Positions 6,050 to 8,140 of a stretch of DNA of 8,140 bases are shown here, one piece after another. Both the position numbers and the translations under genes were made by a program. Under the pieces are notes generated by a model. That model worked only from the letters and a program-made list of their open reading frames with translations. It was not told the DNA's origin and made no database searches. The stretch covers positions 1 through 8,140 of the forward strand of contig JAFGKN010000579.1 of assembly GCA_016928605.1 (NCBI GenBank), written 5' to 3'. This DNA comes from Planctomycetota bacterium. Its GTDB lineage: Bacteria; Planctomycetota; UBA8108. How positions within the stretch are numbered: position 1 is the stretch's first letter; each line of letters starts with the position of its first letter.

Positions 6050-6472
6050 GTGCATCCGCAGAGATCCTCGGGCGTCTGGACGACTTCAGTCGCGGTGGAC
6101 GACGAGCCGTATCCCGCCGACGCAGCCGTCGACGCCTGGCGCTCGATCGAGGTGATCGTCCTTCCGCCCCCCAGCGGTCTCCAGCGCCCCGGTGATGCAA
6201 GGCAGGACGGCAAGCTCGACCTCTCCGACGCCGTCCGGCTCCTCGGGCACCTGTTTCTCGGGTCGCCCGGGCAGGAGACCCTCCCCTGCGAGGGCCGCAC
6301 CGCTTCGAGCCCCGGCCCGGGAGATCTCGCCCTCGCCGACGTCAACGGCGACGGACGGATCGACCCCTCGGATGCCGTGAGAACCCTCGGATTCCTCTTC
6401 CTCGGCCCGGAGCCGCCGGTCCTGGGCACGCAGTGCGTGCGCATCGAGGGATTACCGGAGATCTCCCGGTAG
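6050..6472 (+). CDS. EF-hand/dockerin-like repeat protein, probably a C-terminal fragment
   Basis: A 140-residue frame with two calcium-binding loops of the type I dockerin kind, each followed by a short helix ending LFLG. Loop 1 is DARQDGKLDLSD (49-60), with Asp49, Asp53, Asp57 and Asp60 but Arg51 at the third ligand position. Loop 2 is DVNGDGRIDPSD (97-108), with Asp97, Asn99, Asp101, Asp105 and Asp108 all in place. Cys80 and Cys129 bracket the second repeat. Such double repeats usually terminate large secreted proteins of Planctomycetota and similar bacteria. Here the start is a GTG without a clear Shine-Dalgarno, there is no signal peptide, and residues 1-45 look like the end of a preceding domain. 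The frame is open upstream of 6050 but not protein-like. I read it as the tail of a degraded or rearranged gene; a genuine small protein is the alternative. It converges on the beta-helix gene, with 152 bp between ends. Confidence 0.6.
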   Translation: MHPQRSSGVWTTSVAVDDEPYPADAAVDAWRSIEVIVLPPPSGLQRPGDARQDGKLDLSDAVRLLGHLFLGSPGQETLPCEGRTASSPGPGDLALADVNGDGRIDPSDAVRTLGFLFLGPEPPVLGTQCVRIEGLPEISR

Positions 6473-6608
6473 CTGCCCTGTGCGGACGTTCTGAGTCAAC
6501 CTGCGGCGCCGCGGCCTCGTTCCTCCGTTGATCTCCGGCGCAATCTCCAGTCCAATCCGCGCGTCGAGGACGAGCGAGCGGCCGTCGCAGAGGTGAATGC
6601 CAGAGGAC

Positions 6609-6626
6609 GACGGGCCCTCGCCCGTC
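6609..6626 (-). other. Inverted repeat spanning the beta-helix gene stop codon
   Basis: GACGGG (6609-6614) and CCCGTC (6621-6626) form a perfect 6-bp stem with a 6-nt loop, overlapping the TGA at 6625-6627. No T-run follows on the minus strand. It may be a weak 3'-end structure between the two convergent frames, not a demonstrable terminator. Confidence 0.25.
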
Positions 6627-8140
6627 ACGGATGGGGACGCCGTGCCGCGGCCGGACCTGTTTTCCCGGCGGGCACATCTATCGCCGCCCCCATCGGCCCT
6701 CCGTCCGGCCGCAGCTTTCTGACGGGGCTGTCGGGCGTGAGGCGGTAGTCCCCGTTGGCGGGATCGACCAGTCGGGGGTCGCCGAAGCAGGAGTTCCGGT
6801 CGAGCCCCGTCTTCTCGCGGTAGCCGGTCACGTCGTCGCCGCGGATGTGCTCCCCGAAGAAGAAGCAGAGGTCGCCGGTGGGCACGAACCAGGCGTTGTA
6901 GTCCATGTCCGGCAACGGGGTCCACCCGGCGCTGTAGCGGCTTCCCCACTGGGTGGAGTTGTAGAAGACGTTGTACTTGACCTCGATCCCTTCGGTCGCA
7001 GCGTGGTTGGCGTAGAACATGAGGTGGCTGCCGTTGGGATCGGGGCGCTGGGCGTGGGACCAGACGATGCCCGCGTCGACACAGGTGTTGTTGACGAATC
7101 GGATGTTCCGCGTGCGGGCCGTCGCAGGCCTGTTCCAGTACTCGAAGGAGTACTCGCAGTTCCAGACCACGTTGTCGCGGTACGTGATGTTCTCCTGGAT
7201 CGAGTCCGGACCGTCGCCCTGATTGGTCAGCGCCGCGTCGTAGACCTCCCAGATCCGACAGCCCTCGACCAAGTGGTCCCGCGCGGCGCCCCAGAACTCG
7301 ATGGCGTTGCCGAACCGCACGGGACGACCGTCGCCCGTGGTGAACTGATGGCCGCCCCCGATGTAGGAGAGGTCGCAGTTGCGTATGGTCAGCCGCGCGG
7401 TGCCTCCGCCGCCGAACCCGTGAGCGGCGCCGTACCGCAGCTCGATCCCGTTGTAGACGACGTCGTGCACGCCGTTCTGGTCCACGATGTGACGCCGCAG
7501 GCACAGCTCCACGCTGCCGTGAACGTCGGCCGGGTTGCCCTCGGAGCACACGTGGACGCGCATACTGTCCGCGTCGTACCAGTAGTCGTACGGACGCTTC
7601 ACGTCCTCCAGCTTCCAGCGCTTCCAGCCGCAGACGCGCCCGTTGTCGAAGACGATGTTGCCCACGTCGACGTCCAGGAGGCGCGACTGGGAACACTCCA
7701 GCGCTTCCGTGTGATGGCGCCAGTCCGACCGCTGCAGATCGGCGACGACGCGCGTCGCCTTCGACGCCGGCGCGATGGTCGCCCAGACGTTCTCGCCGAT
7801 CCGCTCCCAGTCTGACGCCTCATCCTTGGCCACGGAGCCGAGCAGCAGCGGCTTGGCGCCATCGCCGTAGGCGGTGTAGGTCACGGGGGCGCCTTCCGCG
7901 CCGCTTCGTGGCGCCAGCGTCCCGCGCCAGACGCCGCCCCGTCTGAACCGTACGGTGTCTCCCGGCTGCAACGCCGCGCCGCCGACGCGCTCCAGCGAGG
8001 CCCAGGCCGCGGCCGGGGAGTCGCCGGCGTTGGCATCGTTCCCGCCGGCCGCATCGACGTAGAACGTCCGCCCCGGCGCCGCGGCGGCACACGTCGTGAT
8101 CAGGAGCATCAGCGCTCCCCCGAGCGCCCGTCCCGTCGCG
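6625..8140 (-). CDS. Secreted right-handed parallel beta-helix protein (5' end beyond the window)
   Basis: Numbering from the in-frame ATG at 8107-8109 gives 494 residues, but the frame continues upstream to the window edge as ATGRALGGAL. With the following MLLITTCAAAAPG this makes a signal-peptide core and cleavage region, so the true start is probably just outside. A Cys is present but the preceding ITT does not fit a lipobox well. The mature start has FYVDAAGGNDANAGD (16-30), the DUF1565-like motif seen at the N-terminus of many beta-helix proteins, then QPGDTVRFRRGG. Residues about 215-390 form short repeated strands rich in Asn, Gly and aromatic residues (IRNCDLSYI, VEGCRIWEV, YRDNVVWNCE, FVNNTCVDA, KYNVFYNST), typical of beta-helix rungs. 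The end has DPANGDYRLTPDSPV, a common closing motif. The fold occurs in pectate-lyase-like and other polysaccharide-active proteins. I see no diagnostic catalytic set, so the substrate is open. Confidence 0.88.
   Translation of the reverse strand, partial: ATGRALGGALMLLITTCAAAAPGRTFYVDAAGGNDANAGDSPAAAWASLERVGGAALQPGDTVRFRRGGVWRGTLAPRSGAEGAPVTYTAYGDGAKPLLLGSVAKDEASDWERIGENVWATIAPASKATRVVADLQRSDWRHHTEALECSQSRLLDVDVGNIVFDNGRVCGWKRWKLEDVKRPYDYWYDADSMRVHVCSEGNPADVHGSVELCLRRHIVDQNGVHDVVYNGIELRYGAAHGFGGGGTARLTIRNCDLSYIGGGHQFTTGDGRPVRFGNAIEFWGAARDHLVEGCRIWEVYDAALTNQGDGPDSIQENITYRDNVVWNCEYSFEYWNRPATARTRNIRFVNNTCVDAGIVWSHAQRPDPNGSHLMFYANHAATEGIEVKYNVFYNSTQWGSRYSAGWTPLPDMDYNAWFVPTGDLCFFFGEHIRGDDVTGYREKTGLDRNSCFGDPRLVDPANGDYRLTPDSPVRKLRPDGGPMGAAIDVPAGKTGPAAARRPHP

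Noticed and set aside
6631..7815. A 394-codon plus-strand frame and a 414-codon minus-strand frame (6452-7696) overlapping the beta-helix gene
   Set aside because: Both are out-of-frame shadows with Arg/Val/Gly-biased composition; the beta-helix frame has a signal peptide, rung repeats and a typical closing motif.
6050..8140. Dockerin-like repeats as the C-terminal domain of the beta-helix protein
   Set aside because: The two lie on opposite strands and converge; the beta-helix protein has its own stop at 6625. Only an inversion or misassembly could join them.

Overview
The window is high-GC bacterial DNA with no obvious insertion sequence, phage gene, tRNA, rRNA or CRISPR array. It looks like a stretch of chromosome from a soil, sediment or wastewater-type bacterium, most likely Planctomycetota or a similar high-GC phylum. 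This is an inference from three things: a C-terminal pair of EF-hand/dockerin-like repeats with the 'DGxxDxSDAVxxLxxLFLG' pattern, a secreted right-handed parallel beta-helix protein, and an RRM protein with a glycine-rich tail. A full-length pyruvate:ferredoxin oxidoreductase points to anaerobic or facultatively anaerobic carbon metabolism.

Layout from left to right: (1) positions 1-73 may be the last codons of a plus-strand gene running in from outside the window (weak). (2) A minus-strand gene for a small single-RRM RNA-binding protein ends at 175. It is preceded, in its transcript direction, by a 525-bp gene-free stretch that holds three consecutive triloop hairpins. (3) A two-gene minus-strand operon follows: nifJ, a complete 1192-residue pyruvate:ferredoxin (flavodoxin) oxidoreductase (5626 down to 2048), then 22 bp later a dihydroorotate dehydrogenase-like FMN-barrel protein (2025 down to 1027) whose orotate-site residues are mostly gone. 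(4) A 423-bp gap upstream of nifJ carries its ribosome-binding site, a three-copy 8-bp tandem repeat just in front of it, and a cluster of TCGCGA-type short dyads. (5) A plus-strand reading frame (6050-6472) encodes two EF-hand/dockerin-like repeats but lacks the large secreted protein such a tail normally terminates. (6) Facing it on the minus strand is a secreted parallel beta-helix protein whose start lies beyond the right edge.

How the genes work together: NifJ oxidises pyruvate with CoA to acetyl-CoA and CO2 and passes electrons to ferredoxin or flavodoxin. The downstream FMN-barrel protein is almost certainly co-transcribed with it and keeps FMN-site residues, but it lacks the catalytic Cys/Ser of PyrD, so it is more likely an uncharacterised redox partner or accessory of NifJ than a pyrimidine enzyme. 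I consider this pair the best candidate for an under-described system here. The RRM gene, the dockerin-like fragment and the beta-helix gene appear to be independent units.
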